Shown: piece after piece, positions 1 through 8,400 of the stretch
Layout of the letters: every line of letters starts with the position of its first letter
Numbering within the stretch: position 1 is the first letter of the stretch
DNA from: Brumimicrobium sp040882265
GTDB lineage: Bacteria; Bacteroidota; Bacteroidia; Flavobacteriales_D; Crocinitomicaceae
Assembly: GCA_040882265.1 (NCBI GenBank)
Contig: JBBEBO010000097.1
Span: 1 to 25,631, forward strand
Reading direction: 5' to 3'
DNA: 25,631 nt
Position numbers and translations under genes: made by a program
The notes under the pieces: model-generated
What the model saw: only the letters and a program-made list of their open reading frames with translations
Databases searched by the model: none
Told to the model about the DNA's origin: nothing

Positions 1-94
1 GTTCAATGCTGTTACTCAAAACCTATTAACCGCAAAGCTCACGATGTTCACGCAAAGTTTTCTCTGCGAACTCTTAGCGCCTTCTTAGCGCCCA

Positions 95-132
95 TTACCG
101 AACGGTCGGCACTTTACCGAACAGTCGGTACT
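95..132. repeat. 19-bp tandem repeat, two copies
   Basis: Two adjacent 19-bp units at 95-113 and 114-132, each beginning TTACCGAAC and continuing (a/g)GTCGG(c/t)ACT, differ at only two positions. The reverse complement of this unit recurs almost exactly at 18171-18192, so this is a dispersed repeat family and not only a local duplication. Confidence 0.8.
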
Positions 133-326
133 TTGCGTGCGGTTAAAAACTTACTGGTAAAGTATCCGATACGCAATAAATATTTTTAATCATTAAGCTG
201 TATGACAGATTGTTAATAGGTTATACACACTTTTTAATATAGAAATTAACAAAGTGACACTTCAATTGTTAATAATATTGTTGAAAACCTTGTGAAAGCA
301 CTCATCGAGAGAGGTGTAATGGTCAT

Positions 327-334
327 TATTTTTG
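327..334 (+). promoter_or_regulatory. Bacteroidota -7 promoter element
   Basis: TATTTTTG fits the Bacteroidota sigma-factor -7 consensus TAnnTTTG. It lies 31 bases before the ATG at 366, giving a leader of about 25 nt. No clear TTG (-33) is seen at the expected distance. Confidence 0.5.
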
Positions 335-365
335 TTGTTTAAATAAAGAAAAGTACAAGAGCGAT

Positions 366-908
366 ATGTTGAATACTATTTTCAAGAAGAAGTTATCTGA
401 TGAGCAATTGGCAAATGTTTTTGTCAACGGAGTTTTAGAAGTTGTAGATAAAGGTTTTGTTGAAGTTGCTATGCTCATAGAGGAAGATCCAGCTTTTGTT
501 TCGCGCCCAAATTTGTCAAAGGCAAACGATGGACACTTTACGATGATTTTAATTGTAGGCAACATGAAGTTTTTGGAAGAAAGCTTTATGCCTGATCAGT
601 TACATACATTGGAACCGTTAATAATTAAAAAGTTTGCTGATACTTTTGATTTAGAAGTTAAAGATTTTGAAGACTTGTTTAAAGAATACGCTAGTTTTAT
701 GTCTCGCGTTAATCACCCTTCGAAAAGTATTCTATACAGTATGTCAAAAGGAATTTTTTATAAATATAAATTGAACTCCCATCAAGATGAATATTTCAGA
801 AAACTAGACTGTCCTAACCCATTGTTCTTGAAAAGAATGGATGAAATTATTAAGAATTTTATTTGGAACTGGGATGCGTTTTTTAAAAGGTATAAAATGG
901 TAAGTTAA
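366..908 (+). CDS. Hypothetical cytosolic protein, 180 aa
   Basis: I do not recognise this protein. It has no signal peptide, no membrane segment and no obvious catalytic motif. The composition is that of a soluble alpha-helical protein. Acidic, helix-prone segments lie at about residues 8-45 and 75-115, and an aromatic, basic C-terminus contains NFIWNWDAFFKRYK. The ATG at 366 is supported by the promoter-like TATTTTTG 31 bases upstream, and base composition matches the neighbours. It stands alone: the next gene is on the other strand behind a repeat-rich gap. It could be a lineage-specific conserved protein. No function can be assigned from sequence. Confidence 0.8.
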   Translation: MLNTIFKKKLSDEQLANVFVNGVLEVVDKGFVEVAMLIEEDPAFVSRPNLSKANDGHFTMILIVGNMKFLEESFMPDQLHTLEPLIIKKFADTFDLEVKDFEDLFKEYASFMSRVNHPSKSILYSMSKGIFYKYKLNSHQDEYFRKLDCPNPLFLKRMDEIIKNFIWNWDAFFKRYKMVS

Positions 909-920
909 ATGTTGGTTTGG

Positions 921-978
921 TTCAAGGTTCAAAGTTCAAGGTTGGAAAGTTCAAAGTTGATACCCCTTGAACCTTGAA
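921..978. repeat. Simple-repeat hairpin (ttcaaggttcaa type)
   Basis: The 12-mer TTCAAGGTTCAA at 921-932 has its exact reverse complement at 967-978. Between them are further partial copies (aagttcaagg, aagttcaaag). A related fragment, aaccttgaac, occurs near 1060. Simple repeats of this type are common between genes in Flavobacteriia. The hairpin lies just after the stop at 908 and might act in transcription termination, but it has no T-tract. Confidence 0.7.
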
Positions 979-1008
979 TTAAAACGGACAAAATAATCAA
1001 CAACCGAA

Positions 1009-1124
1009 GAATCAATCAAAAGGGAAGTTATAATACACAGAGTTTATTCATCCAAGCTTAAACCTTGAACAAAAAGTGAACTATAGATTCAAACGCTTTA
1101 GAATTAATCAAAAAGGAAATTACA
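1009..1124. repeat. Imperfect 24-bp direct repeat pair
   Basis: The 24-base segment at 1009-1032 (gaatcaatcaaaaggg...) is repeated at 1101-1124 (gaattaatcaaaaagg...) with four mismatches, 92 bases apart. Both copies lie in the gap between the hypothetical gene and the secreted protein gene. The origin is unknown. Confidence 0.6.
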
Positions 1125-1155
1125 AAAATAGTATTGTATTAAAAACCAATTTTCT

Positions 1156-1788
1156 TTATTCCCTTTGGAAGTCACCATCCCTCCAAGACTCTATAAATCT
1201 ACTCCAGGCTGCTGGGTTTAATAAGTTGTTCACTGGTGTTTGTCCTTGAGTATAAATCCTTGTTTTTTGTTGCTGAGTTTCCCAATTATAAGAAAGAGCT
1301 CCATCAGTTGGAACTTTAGCCGCTGCAAATGCCAAGCTTTCACCAGACAATTGTCTTTGAGCTCTTCTTAGTGCATCGTCGTAGGGTTCCATTTCAACAA
1401 ATGCTCTAGCAAAATCTTCTCTTGATGGCCAAGGATAAACATCAACCTCGGGGAGTATCATTGTATCAGGTACCATTAAGTGAATTATTGAATAACGGTC
1501 TTCTGTTAATGTATCTGGAACTATATATGAATTCGGCTTAAACCCAAATGCGTTAAACAAAATAGTGTCACCCGGTCGTGTAACAAAACTAAAATAGCCA
1601 TAGTAATCAGACATTGTTCCTTTACCAGTCGTTTTATCTATTACAGAAGCATAAGAAACTTGGTCTAAACTATCGCTAGTCACCAGAACACCAGAGAATT
1701 GTACTAGTTTTTTGTCATCTGAATCTTTTTGACCAAAAGTTATAGTATTTAATAAAAATAGAAATGATATGAGTATGAAAAACTTCAT
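1156..1788 (-). CDS. Secreted protein with carboxypeptidase-regulatory-like domain
   Basis: The 210-aa product starts with a Sec signal peptide (MKFFILISFLFLLNTITFGQ, cut near residue 20). Residues about 28-110 fit the carboxypeptidase regulatory-like / CarboxypepD_reg-like beta-sandwich: a VQFSGVLVTSDS first strand, an ASVID segment, a GTMSDYYGYFSF turn and a GDTILFNAFGFKP strand. In Bacteroidota this domain usually begins TonB-dependent receptors. Here it stands alone, followed by about 100 residues without a barrel, ending in a Trp- and Arg-rich tail. It is probably periplasmic or attached to the outer membrane. A near-match to the -7 element (ctaaaata on the plus strand, 1805-1812) lies 17 bases before the start. 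The function is unknown; a structural or adhesive role is inferred. Confidence 0.8.
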   Translation of the reverse strand: MKFFILISFLFLLNTITFGQKDSDDKKLVQFSGVLVTSDSLDQVSYASVIDKTTGKGTMSDYYGYFSFVTRPGDTILFNAFGFKPNSYIVPDTLTEDRYSIIHLMVPDTMILPEVDVYPWPSREDFARAFVEMEPYDDALRRAQRQLSGESLAFAAAKVPTDGALSYNWETQQQKTRIYTQGQTPVNNLLNPAAWSRFIESWRDGDFQRE

Positions 1789-1868
1789 GAGTGCAAATTT
1801 TTTACTAAAATATACAAAAAAGTATTTTCAACTCCAATAATTGTAGAATTTTAACGATTAATAGCTAC

Positions 1869-2390
1869 TTAGAATAATCGCTGTAACTCTTCTTTTAATA
1901 ATTTAATCGTAATTTCTGTAGGCAGCTCTTCTATTTCAGAAATTATTTCAAATATTTTATTGCTTAAATCAGTAGCTGAGGCGTTTTCATCCATCTGTTT
2001 GGCTGCTATGTTGATTATTTTAATTGTTTCCTCTTTACTTTTTTTGACCATATCCCATGCATTTAGCGAGATAAACACCTGTTGAGCAACATTGTGGTCA
2101 AACTCATTTCTGATTGTACTCAATAATTCAGATTGAAGCATAACAGCATTTTTCTTTGGATTGTGTAGCCTCATTACTAAACTGTGCGGATTTATTCGTT
2201 CCATTAACAAAACGATTCTTTGGTAAGCATCTGCGCGAGGTTCTAGGAAGAATTTCTGACGTTCTTTTTTTAATTGTATGCTTAAGCTTGAAATCTCTTT
2301 TTCTCCTTGTTTCTTTAGGAAAATATATACAACTATTAAAACAGCAGTCGCAGGTATCAAAGCAATTATTATTTGAGCAAATAGTTCCAT
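1869..2390 (-). CDS. Membrane-anchored protein with one N-terminal TM segment
   Basis: This 173-aa protein begins with a single hydrophobic segment (about residues 5-25, IIIALIPATAVLIVVYIFL). A basic helical region rich in Lys, Glu and Gln follows (about 27-50), then a soluble helical domain containing EPRADAYQRIVLLMERINP and an acidic C-terminal half. The topology suggests a short periplasmic N-terminus and a cytoplasmic domain. The layout matches small conserved Bacteroidota proteins of unknown function; I cannot name a domain with confidence. A -7 element (2422-2429) sits about 32 bases upstream. It is separated from the minus-strand gene downstream by about 80 bases and is probably transcribed independently. 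No enzyme motif is visible. Confidence 0.75.
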   Translation of the reverse strand: MELFAQIIIALIPATAVLIVVYIFLKKQGEKEISSLSIQLKKERQKFFLEPRADAYQRIVLLMERINPHSLVMRLHNPKKNAVMLQSELLSTIRNEFDHNVAQQVFISLNAWDMVKKSKEETIKIINIAAKQMDENASATDLSNKIFEIISEIEELPTEITIKLLKEELQRLF

Positions 2391-2421
2391 GTACTTTATT
2401 ATTGTTTATTTCAATTATCCT

Positions 2422-2429
2422 CAAAAGTA
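2422..2429 (-). promoter_or_regulatory. Bacteroidota -7 promoter element, minus strand
   Basis: CAAAAGTA on the plus strand reads TACTTTTG on the minus strand, an exact match to TAnnTTTG, about 32 bases upstream of the ATG at 2390. The -33 motif is not evident. Confidence 0.5.
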
Positions 2430-2584
2430 ACATTGCTTTGGTAATTTATTACTCTAAATACATAAAAAAAAGTCTTTTTTGAATGATATTTATAGTTTGA
2501 TTCTTAAAGTTTCTGTAGAGAATAACTATTTTTACACATCAAATGTGATGAGTGTACATTGTGTCTGATTGATTTAATGCTATT

Positions 2585-3817
2585 ATGAAAAAGCTTTTAT
2601 TTTTATTCTGTTTTGTTCTTTTGAAGGTGAGTTATTCACAAGAATTACTTCCTGTCAATTATGATACTACAGTTACCAATTCACAAGTTTTAATCCACGG
2701 TAATGCATTTCATTTAAGTTCAGCAATCGAGAACGGTTTAACTAGAAAGTTTTTATTTGGTGGTGTAATAACAGAGGATATTAAACAGAAATCTTTTGAC
2801 AATCACAGTATCTATGATAGAATAGGTGGTGGATACAGATTAGGACTGGAATTTCGTTCAAGCAACCAGATACTCGAAAAACACCCGAATTTAAGTTGGA
2901 TGATTAATGTTTCAAGTGAAGCTCATATCGCTGGAGAATATTCACAAGACCTGTTTGGACTAATGTTTTTTGGAAATGAGAAGTATGCAGGTACTGAAGC
3001 GTCACTATCTAATTCAACAGGTAGTTTTGTTGATTACCTTTCTATAGGTGGAGGGATTCACAATAAAAAAACGAAATCTTTTATCTCACTGAATGTGATT
3101 TTACCAAGATCGTTCTATGATGGTTCTATTCACAGGGGGACATTTACGACAAGTGAACAAGGAGATCAACTCGATTTAATGTTGCAGGGTAATCTTGAGA
3201 TATCAAATTCTCCAGCTTACTTCCAAGGCCTAGGAGGTGCTGTTAACTTTGATTATAACTTGCCCTTTGGAAAAGCTGAAAATAATGATTTCCATGGTGT
3301 TTTTAGAATTTCAGGGAGAAACTTAGGAGCGTATAAATTACACAATGTAGATCGTTACGAAATTGACACAGATCAGTCATTTAGTGGTTTTACATTCGAT
3401 GACTTAAATGAGTTTTTTGATGATGAAAAAGAACCTTCTACAACTATAGGGGACACATTAGGAATAGAGAACTCAACATCTTCTCCATGGAAATTAATCC
3501 CTGGTTTTATTCAAGCTGGTAAAATAGTTGAGAGAAATCGGTCAACACAATTGCAATCATTTTTTGGTATTAGAATGTATACAAATTTCCTTTACCGACC
3601 TTTGATTTATGCTGGTGTTGACTATAAGCCATTTGAAAAGTACTCTTTTGGAACACAAGCTACTTTTGGTGGTTACGGTCTATTTAGACTCGGACTTTAT
3701 GCTAATTATTCTGCTGAAAAAATCAACATTGGAATTGGAACCGAAGACTTATTAGGACTTGCTTTTGAAGGTCAATATGGTCAATCCGCAGTAGTTCGAC
3801 TGATGTGGAACTTATAA
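2585..3817 (+). CDS. Outer-membrane beta-barrel-like protein (DUF5723-like)
   Basis: The 410-aa protein has a clear Sec signal peptide (MKKLLFLFCFVLLKVSYSQ, cut after residue 19). The mature part alternates polar and hydrophobic residues with many Gly and aromatic residues, for example GGGYRLGLEFRSS, GGIHNKKTKSFISLNVILP and TQATFGGYGLFRLGLYANYS. It ends in VVRLMWNL, as outer-membrane beta-barrels tend to. Layout and length resemble the Bacteroidota DUF5723 family, but this was judged by eye. An acidic insert (DDLNEFFDDEKEPSTTIGD, about residues 271-289) probably forms an extracellular or periplasmic loop. A weak -7-like TATTTTTA (2527-2534) precedes the gene. Role inferred: outer-membrane structural or transport protein. 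No neighbour points to a substrate. Confidence 0.7.
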   Translation: MKKLLFLFCFVLLKVSYSQELLPVNYDTTVTNSQVLIHGNAFHLSSAIENGLTRKFLFGGVITEDIKQKSFDNHSIYDRIGGGYRLGLEFRSSNQILEKHPNLSWMINVSSEAHIAGEYSQDLFGLMFFGNEKYAGTEASLSNSTGSFVDYLSIGGGIHNKKTKSFISLNVILPRSFYDGSIHRGTFTTSEQGDQLDLMLQGNLEISNSPAYFQGLGGAVNFDYNLPFGKAENNDFHGVFRISGRNLGAYKLHNVDRYEIDTDQSFSGFTFDDLNEFFDDEKEPSTTIGDTLGIENSTSSPWKLIPGFIQAGKIVERNRSTQLQSFFGIRMYTNFLYRPLIYAGVDYKPFEKYSFGTQATFGGYGLFRLGLYANYSAEKINIGIGTEDLLGLAFEGQYGQSAVVRLMWNL

Positions 3818-3942
3818 TATTAAGGTCATTTTATCAATTTTACTCTTCAAAACGAGCAACGATTTATAAGGTATATGTAAAGTATTTCGATTTGTGTTTC
3901 ATGAGGTTTTTTTGTGGCAGAACTCCAAAACCATAAAGGAAC

Positions 3943-3978
3943 CGCAGAATATCGAATACGGATTAACGAATTTCGAAC
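3943..3978. repeat. Degenerate gaatatcgaat-type simple repeat
   Basis: Within the 275-base gap 3818-4092, the stretch cgcagaatatcgaatacgg followed by attaacgaatttcgaact is a degenerate run of the cgaat unit. Such runs are common between Flavobacteriia genes. No gene or clear terminator is seen in this gap. Confidence 0.45.
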
Positions 3979-4092
3979 TGTGCACATTTCTAGAATCTAC
4001 GGTTCAAAACATATCACAACACTAGGCTAGGATAAATACACGCGATACTTATTTCTACAATGGAACACACCAAAAGAAACTTCAACTATAAC

Positions 4093-4608
4093 CTACCATT
4101 GTTTTGAGAGTTCACCAAACCATTTCCCTTGTGAACGCAGCGTTTGCTCAATTATATCTCTTACACAGTGACGACCACCGTCGTATGGAGACTGGTAGTG
4201 GGAAATAGTTTTGATTTCAACAGCAGCATCTTGTGGACAAGCAGCAACACCAACAACATTCATTACATCATAGTCCGGAATATCATCGCCCATATAAACG
4301 GTAGTTTCAGTTTTAAAACCATATCTTTTTTGAAGGTCTTGGAATGCTTCTAGTTTGCTTGAAGACTGTAGTAATACTTCTTTTACTCCTAAACCGAGAA
4401 GTCTCTTTTTTACTGGAATAGAATTCCCACCAGATATTACAAAGATATTGTATCCTAACTTTGAAGCATATTGCAATGCATAACCGTCTCGTGAATTTAA
4501 AACCCTTGCAACTTCATCTTTGAGGAGGTAAACACTTCCGTCTGTGAGTACGCCGTCTACATCAAAAATAAAAGTATCTATGTTAGGTAATTTCGTTTTG
4601 TAACTCAT
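4093..4608 (-). CDS. kdsC: KdsC-type HAD phosphatase (KDO-8-phosphate phosphatase)
   Basis: This 171-aa protein is a C0-type (capless) HAD-superfamily phosphatase of the KdsC family. Such enzymes remove phosphate from 3-deoxy-D-manno-octulosonate 8-phosphate before lipopolysaccharide core synthesis. Motif I is FDVDGVLTDG with nucleophile Asp16 and acid/base Asp18. Motif II is ISGGNS (Ser59). The conserved lysine is Lys85, and motif III/IV is MGDDIPD with Asp108, Asp109 and Asp112 binding magnesium. NSRDGYALQYA (38-48) matches the substrate-loop region of the family. Length is normal. It starts four bases after the stop of the DUF2520 gene, so the two are almost certainly co-transcribed. Related sugar-acid phosphatases (for KDN or Neu5Ac phosphates) share these motifs, so the exact substrate is inferred. 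Confidence 0.88.
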   Translation of the reverse strand: MSYKTKLPNIDTFIFDVDGVLTDGSVYLLKDEVARVLNSRDGYALQYASKLGYNIFVISGGNSIPVKKRLLGLGVKEVLLQSSSKLEAFQDLQKRYGFKTETTVYMGDDIPDYDVMNVVGVAACPQDAAVEIKTISHYQSPYDGGRHCVRDIIEQTLRSQGKWFGELSKQW

Positions 4609-4612
4609 TTTT

Positions 4613-5377
4613 TTACTTATTATGCTTTATAATTGAGTCGCTTAACAACTGATAAATTGATTTCGTTTCATTGTCGAGTTCATCGAGATGATTTTTGATT
4701 ACTAACAAGTCATTTCTTTTTGCTGGTCCAGTTTGAGCTTCAGAAGGAGATATTGTTTGAATTTTTTGTGCAGTTTCTAAAATCAATGGCTTTAAAAGCT
4801 CAAACGATAAGTTCTTTTTTTCTAAATGTTTTTCTGCGAGTACAAAAAGATGATTCGTGAAGTTATTTACTATAACTGCGGCAAGATGAAGCTGAAAACG
4901 TTCTTTTGAATTTGCAAAATGAACTGTATTACTCAATTTTCTTGCACAAGTTTTAAGTTCATTACAAAACACTTTATTATTAGACTCTAACAAGAAGGGG
5001 ACTTTTGAAATATCCACTTCACGTTTTAAGCTAAAGGTTTGTAAAGGGTAAAAAACACCAATTTTATCTTTATCAGGTAATGATTCAAGGTTTATACTTC
5101 CAGATGTGTAAGCGATTGGAAAAGAATTTGGGATTTTTTCAACAATTTCTTTAATTGCAGTATCGGAAACACAGATTAACACTAAGTCTACTGTTTTGGG
5201 TATTTCATCTAAATGTTCAATTGTTTTGGAATGCAGCAAACTTGATAAATTATTGGATTTTTCTTTAGATCGCCCCCAAATACCCGTGATTTCAATTCCA
5301 TTTTTGAGGAAAGCCATTCCCAAGTGATGAGCAATATTCCCCGTTCCAATAATTACTATTTTTTTAATTTCACCCAT
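4613..5377 (-). CDS. Rossmann-like and DUF2520 domain protein
   Basis: The 254-aa protein has an N-terminal NAD(P)-binding Rossmann fold, with VIIGTGNIAHHLGMAFLKNG supplying the GxGxxxxH/G dinucleotide loop. VDLVLICVSDTAIKEIV follows, then a C-terminal helical DUF2520 domain (about residues 125-250) with HLAAVIVNNFTNHLF. This architecture resembles 6-phosphogluconate and pyrroline-5-carboxylate reductase-like enzymes, but the family has no proven reaction that I know of. The start is set at the ATG at 5377, immediately before GEIKKIVIIG. A longer reading begins at 5425, but it would add 16 residues that fit no family start and would run through the -7 element at 5423-5430. First gene of the pair with kdsC. 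Confidence 0.85.
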   Translation of the reverse strand: MGEIKKIVIIGTGNIAHHLGMAFLKNGIEITGIWGRSKEKSNNLSSLLHSKTIEHLDEIPKTVDLVLICVSDTAIKEIVEKIPNSFPIAYTSGSINLESLPDKDKIGVFYPLQTFSLKREVDISKVPFLLESNNKVFCNELKTCARKLSNTVHFANSKERFQLHLAAVIVNNFTNHLFVLAEKHLEKKNLSFELLKPLILETAQKIQTISPSEAQTGPAKRNDLLVIKNHLDELDNETKSIYQLLSDSIIKHNK

Positions 5378-5422
5378 TCGACGGTAAATGTACAATTGTT
5401 GGTTAAAAACTCCCAAAAAAAA

Positions 5423-5430
5423 CAAAATTA
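5423..5430 (-). promoter_or_regulatory. Bacteroidota -7 element, minus strand, for DUF2520-kdsC
   Basis: CAAAATTA on the plus strand reads TAATTTTG on the minus strand, matching TAnnTTTG. It lies about 45 bases before the ATG at 5377 and only 25 bases from an oppositely facing -7 element at 5456-5463. Confidence 0.5.
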
Positions 5431-5455
5431 GATTAACTAACCGTCATTGTTTATG

Positions 5456-5463
5456 TATTTTTG
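5456..5463 (+). promoter_or_regulatory. Bacteroidota -7 element for the ccsBA operon
   Basis: TATTTTTG matches TAnnTTTG and lies 26 bases before the ATG at 5490. It faces away from the minus-strand element at 5423-5430, so the two promoter regions share DNA. Confidence 0.55.
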
Positions 5464-5489
5464 TGAATCAATATTTAGCGTTTAAGATA

Positions 5490-8400
5490 ATGGAGAGATT
5501 AATAAAAGAACTATTTTCAATGCGAATGATGGCATTGGGATTACTTATTTTTTTGGTAGCAATTGCAAAAGCTACTTTTATTGAATCAGATTATGGAACT
5601 CCAGCTTCTAAAATAGCAATTTACAATACGGTTTGGTTTGAGTTGTTGTTGATTTATTTGTCCTTTTCATTGATTGTTAACATCGTCAAGTATCGTATGT
5701 ATCGCCCTGAAAAAACGGCTATTTTTGCTTTTCACCTTTCCTTTTTAATAATTATAATTGGGGCTGGTCTTACTCGTTATATCGGCTTTGAAGGACAAAT
5801 GCCTATCAAAGAAGGAGAAACAACAAACAAAATATATAGTGCAAATCCTTATTTTATCCTTAATGCAAATGATGGTGTAAATCAGTTTGAATATGAAGAA
5901 CAAAGATGGCTTTCTGAAGGTCGTGAAAATCCATTTGAATTTGACTTCATTCTTCCAGATCAACCAGAAGTTCAGGTTGAATACGTTTCGTTTGTTGAAA
6001 ATATGTTGGACACGGTAATTACCAATGATTCTATTGATGGAAGTGGTTTAGAGTTTGTAATTCGTGGTAAAAGTGATTACTTACTCGAAAACGAAGAGAA
6101 AATAATTGGCGGGCTTCCATTTTCATTTGAGAAAGAGGAAGCAACTCCTGGTGTTAAAATATGGGAAGAGAAAGGTAAGATTTATATTCAATCGATAGAA
6201 CCTTTTGAAAGTGTTGAGATGTCAAAATTGACAAGGGAAGATAGAATGAAAAATCAATTAGATTCTAGTTTGGTAAATACTATTCCTGCAGATACTGCTG
6301 TGCCTTTTTACTCTGGGAGACTTTATATGATAGGCGATGAAAGCATTATGTTTAAAGAATATCGAAAGAACATGACTAAGACGCGTCTAAAATCTAAAAA
6401 GCGCGATGAAGGCAATAGTTACTTAACTATAAAACTAAAAAGTGGAGAAGAAGAAAAACTTGTTGAGCTGCAGGCTAATATTGATAACGCAATTAGACCA
6501 ACTTATGTTCAGTTCGCTGGGTTGAAGTTTGAAATTGGATATGGTGCAAAAGTAATTGAACTTCCTTTCTCAGTTTTGTGTCGTGATTTTAAACTCGATA
6601 AATATCCGGGTTCAACATTGCCTAGCTCATTTGCATCTGAAGTTACGGTTATTGATGAAGAAAATGATGTGAACTGGGATCAACGAATTTTCATGAATAA
6701 TGTAATGGATTATCAAGGATACAGGTTTTTCCAATCCAGTTATTTTCCTGATGAGTCGGGTACTGTGTTAAGTGTCAACTATGATTGGTGGGGAACGAAC
6801 GTTACTTATTTGGGGTATTTGCTAATGTCTATCGGTATGATTCTTTCTTTAATCGCTCCAGTTGGAAGATTTAGACGTCTAAATCAAGGAATAAGAAAGT
6901 CTAGACAAAACCGTGCAAAAATGATGAACGTTTTGATTTTATTTTTTGCATTCGGTTTATCATTTAATGGAATTGCACAAGAAGAAACAAAAAGTGCTCT
7001 CCATGAACACGAACATGACCACGAAATTGAAAATCAAGAACATGACCACGACCACGATCACGATCATGAAGGGCACAATCACAACAATGGTCACAATCAC
7101 CAGCATACTTCGGAAAAACAAGATTCTAAAGAAAAGCCAAAGTTTAAAGAACCTGACGTAGACTTTTTCTATATTACTAAAGAGCAATCAGAAGCAATAG
7201 CTGACATGCTAGTGCAAGATTATGAAGGTAGAATTATTCCTTTTCACACGCTTTCAGATAAAATTTTAAGAAAAGTTCACCGTAAAGATAGTTACGATGG
7301 AAAAAATCCAGTACAAGTTGTGATGGGCTTCCATTTATACGGACCAACGGAATGGATGGATAAGGATTTGATATTTGTTTCGAATAAAATCACTGAACAA
7401 CTAGGAGTTGAAGGCTATGTTTCTGTTGTTGATTTAGAAAATGAAGAAGGTAAATTTAAGTGGACAGAAGATTATGAGAAAGCACATGAAAAACCCGAGT
7501 CTAGAAAAACAGAATACGACAAAAAATTAATCAAGCTAGCTGAAAGGTATAGGGTGATGAAGGAGGTTTTTGCATTCCAGCATTTTAGAGTTGTTCCTAT
7601 TCCAGGTGATGTAAACGGAACATGGATTTGGCCTTTTGCAAGTGAATTACGTGATAAAGATAGAACAGGGAACGATTTAGCAACTAACTTTCTTAGAACA
7701 ATGTTTGCTGTCACACAGGGAAAAGAAAAGTTTTCGAAAGCCCAAGAATACTTGGAGCCACTTAAAACACTTCAGTGGGAAGCAATAGAAGCGTTTAAAG
7801 AAACAAACCCAAGTGCCGACCTACCAACAAAGGAAAAAATTAATGCTGAAATCACATACAATAAGTTTAAAGTCTTCGATAAGATACAAAGTCTTTACTT
7901 CCTTGTTGGATTTGTGTTGTTGATTCTATTTTTTATACGAACTTTAAATACACCGACTTACAAGAAAGAAAAAATATTTAGAATAGTCTCTTACCCATTT
8001 ATTGCGTTTTTAATTATAGTTTTTGTTGCACATGGTACAGGACTGGGTTTGAGATGGTACATTTCAGGACACGCCCCTTGGAGTAACGGGTATGAAGCTG
8101 TAATCTTTATAGCTTGGTCGACGGTGCTTGCAGGGTTGTTATTTGTAAGGAAAAACCCTGCGATTCTTGCTGTAACAGCGCTTTTAGCAGGATTAATGCT
8201 ATTCGTTACTGAACTTAACTTATTGGATCCTGAAATCACTCCGCTTCAGCCAGTATTGAAGTCTTATTGGTTGATGATTCACGTAGCAATTATTACTTCT
8301 TCCTATGGATTCTTGGGAATATCAGCAATCTTAGGTTTACTCAACTTAACACTTTACCTCTTTAAAGTAAGAAGTAATAAAAAACGCCTTCAAATGAACA

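Larger units (their letters stand above)
1..365. other. Intergenic region with short repeats upstream of the first gene
   Basis: No gene is visible here. The first 150 bases hold degenerate repeats of cgcaaag/gcgaac type, including two copies of tcttagcgcc near 72-92 and a 19-bp tandem repeat at 95-132. The rest is AT-rich, with one DnaA-box-like 9-mer (TTATACACA, 221-229) and a -7 promoter element just before the first gene. The window edge cuts off whatever lies to the left. Confidence 0.6.

Noticed and set aside
2128..2482. Open frames of about 100 codons on both strands around the one-TM protein gene
   Set aside because: They overlap the better-supported 173-aa frame, which has a TM helix, a helical domain and an exact -7 element. 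The others have low-complexity, unlikely protein sequences.
5378..5425. A longer N-terminus for the DUF2520 protein from 5425
   Set aside because: The extra 16 residues do not resemble a Rossmann protein start and would overlap the minus-strand -7 element. The ATG at 5377 directly precedes the first beta-strand.
5388..5489. A longer N-terminus for the ResB-CcsA protein starting at 5388
   Set aside because: It would add 34 residues with no membrane segment and run through the -7 element at 5456-5463. The ATG at 5490 gives the expected MERLIKEL start just before the first TM.
6946..7187. Open frames on both strands over the His-rich segment, one Thr/Met-rich and one Val/Ile-rich
   Set aside because: They arise from the biased cat/cac/gat/gac repeats of the real gene in other frames, and have no promoter or conserved features.
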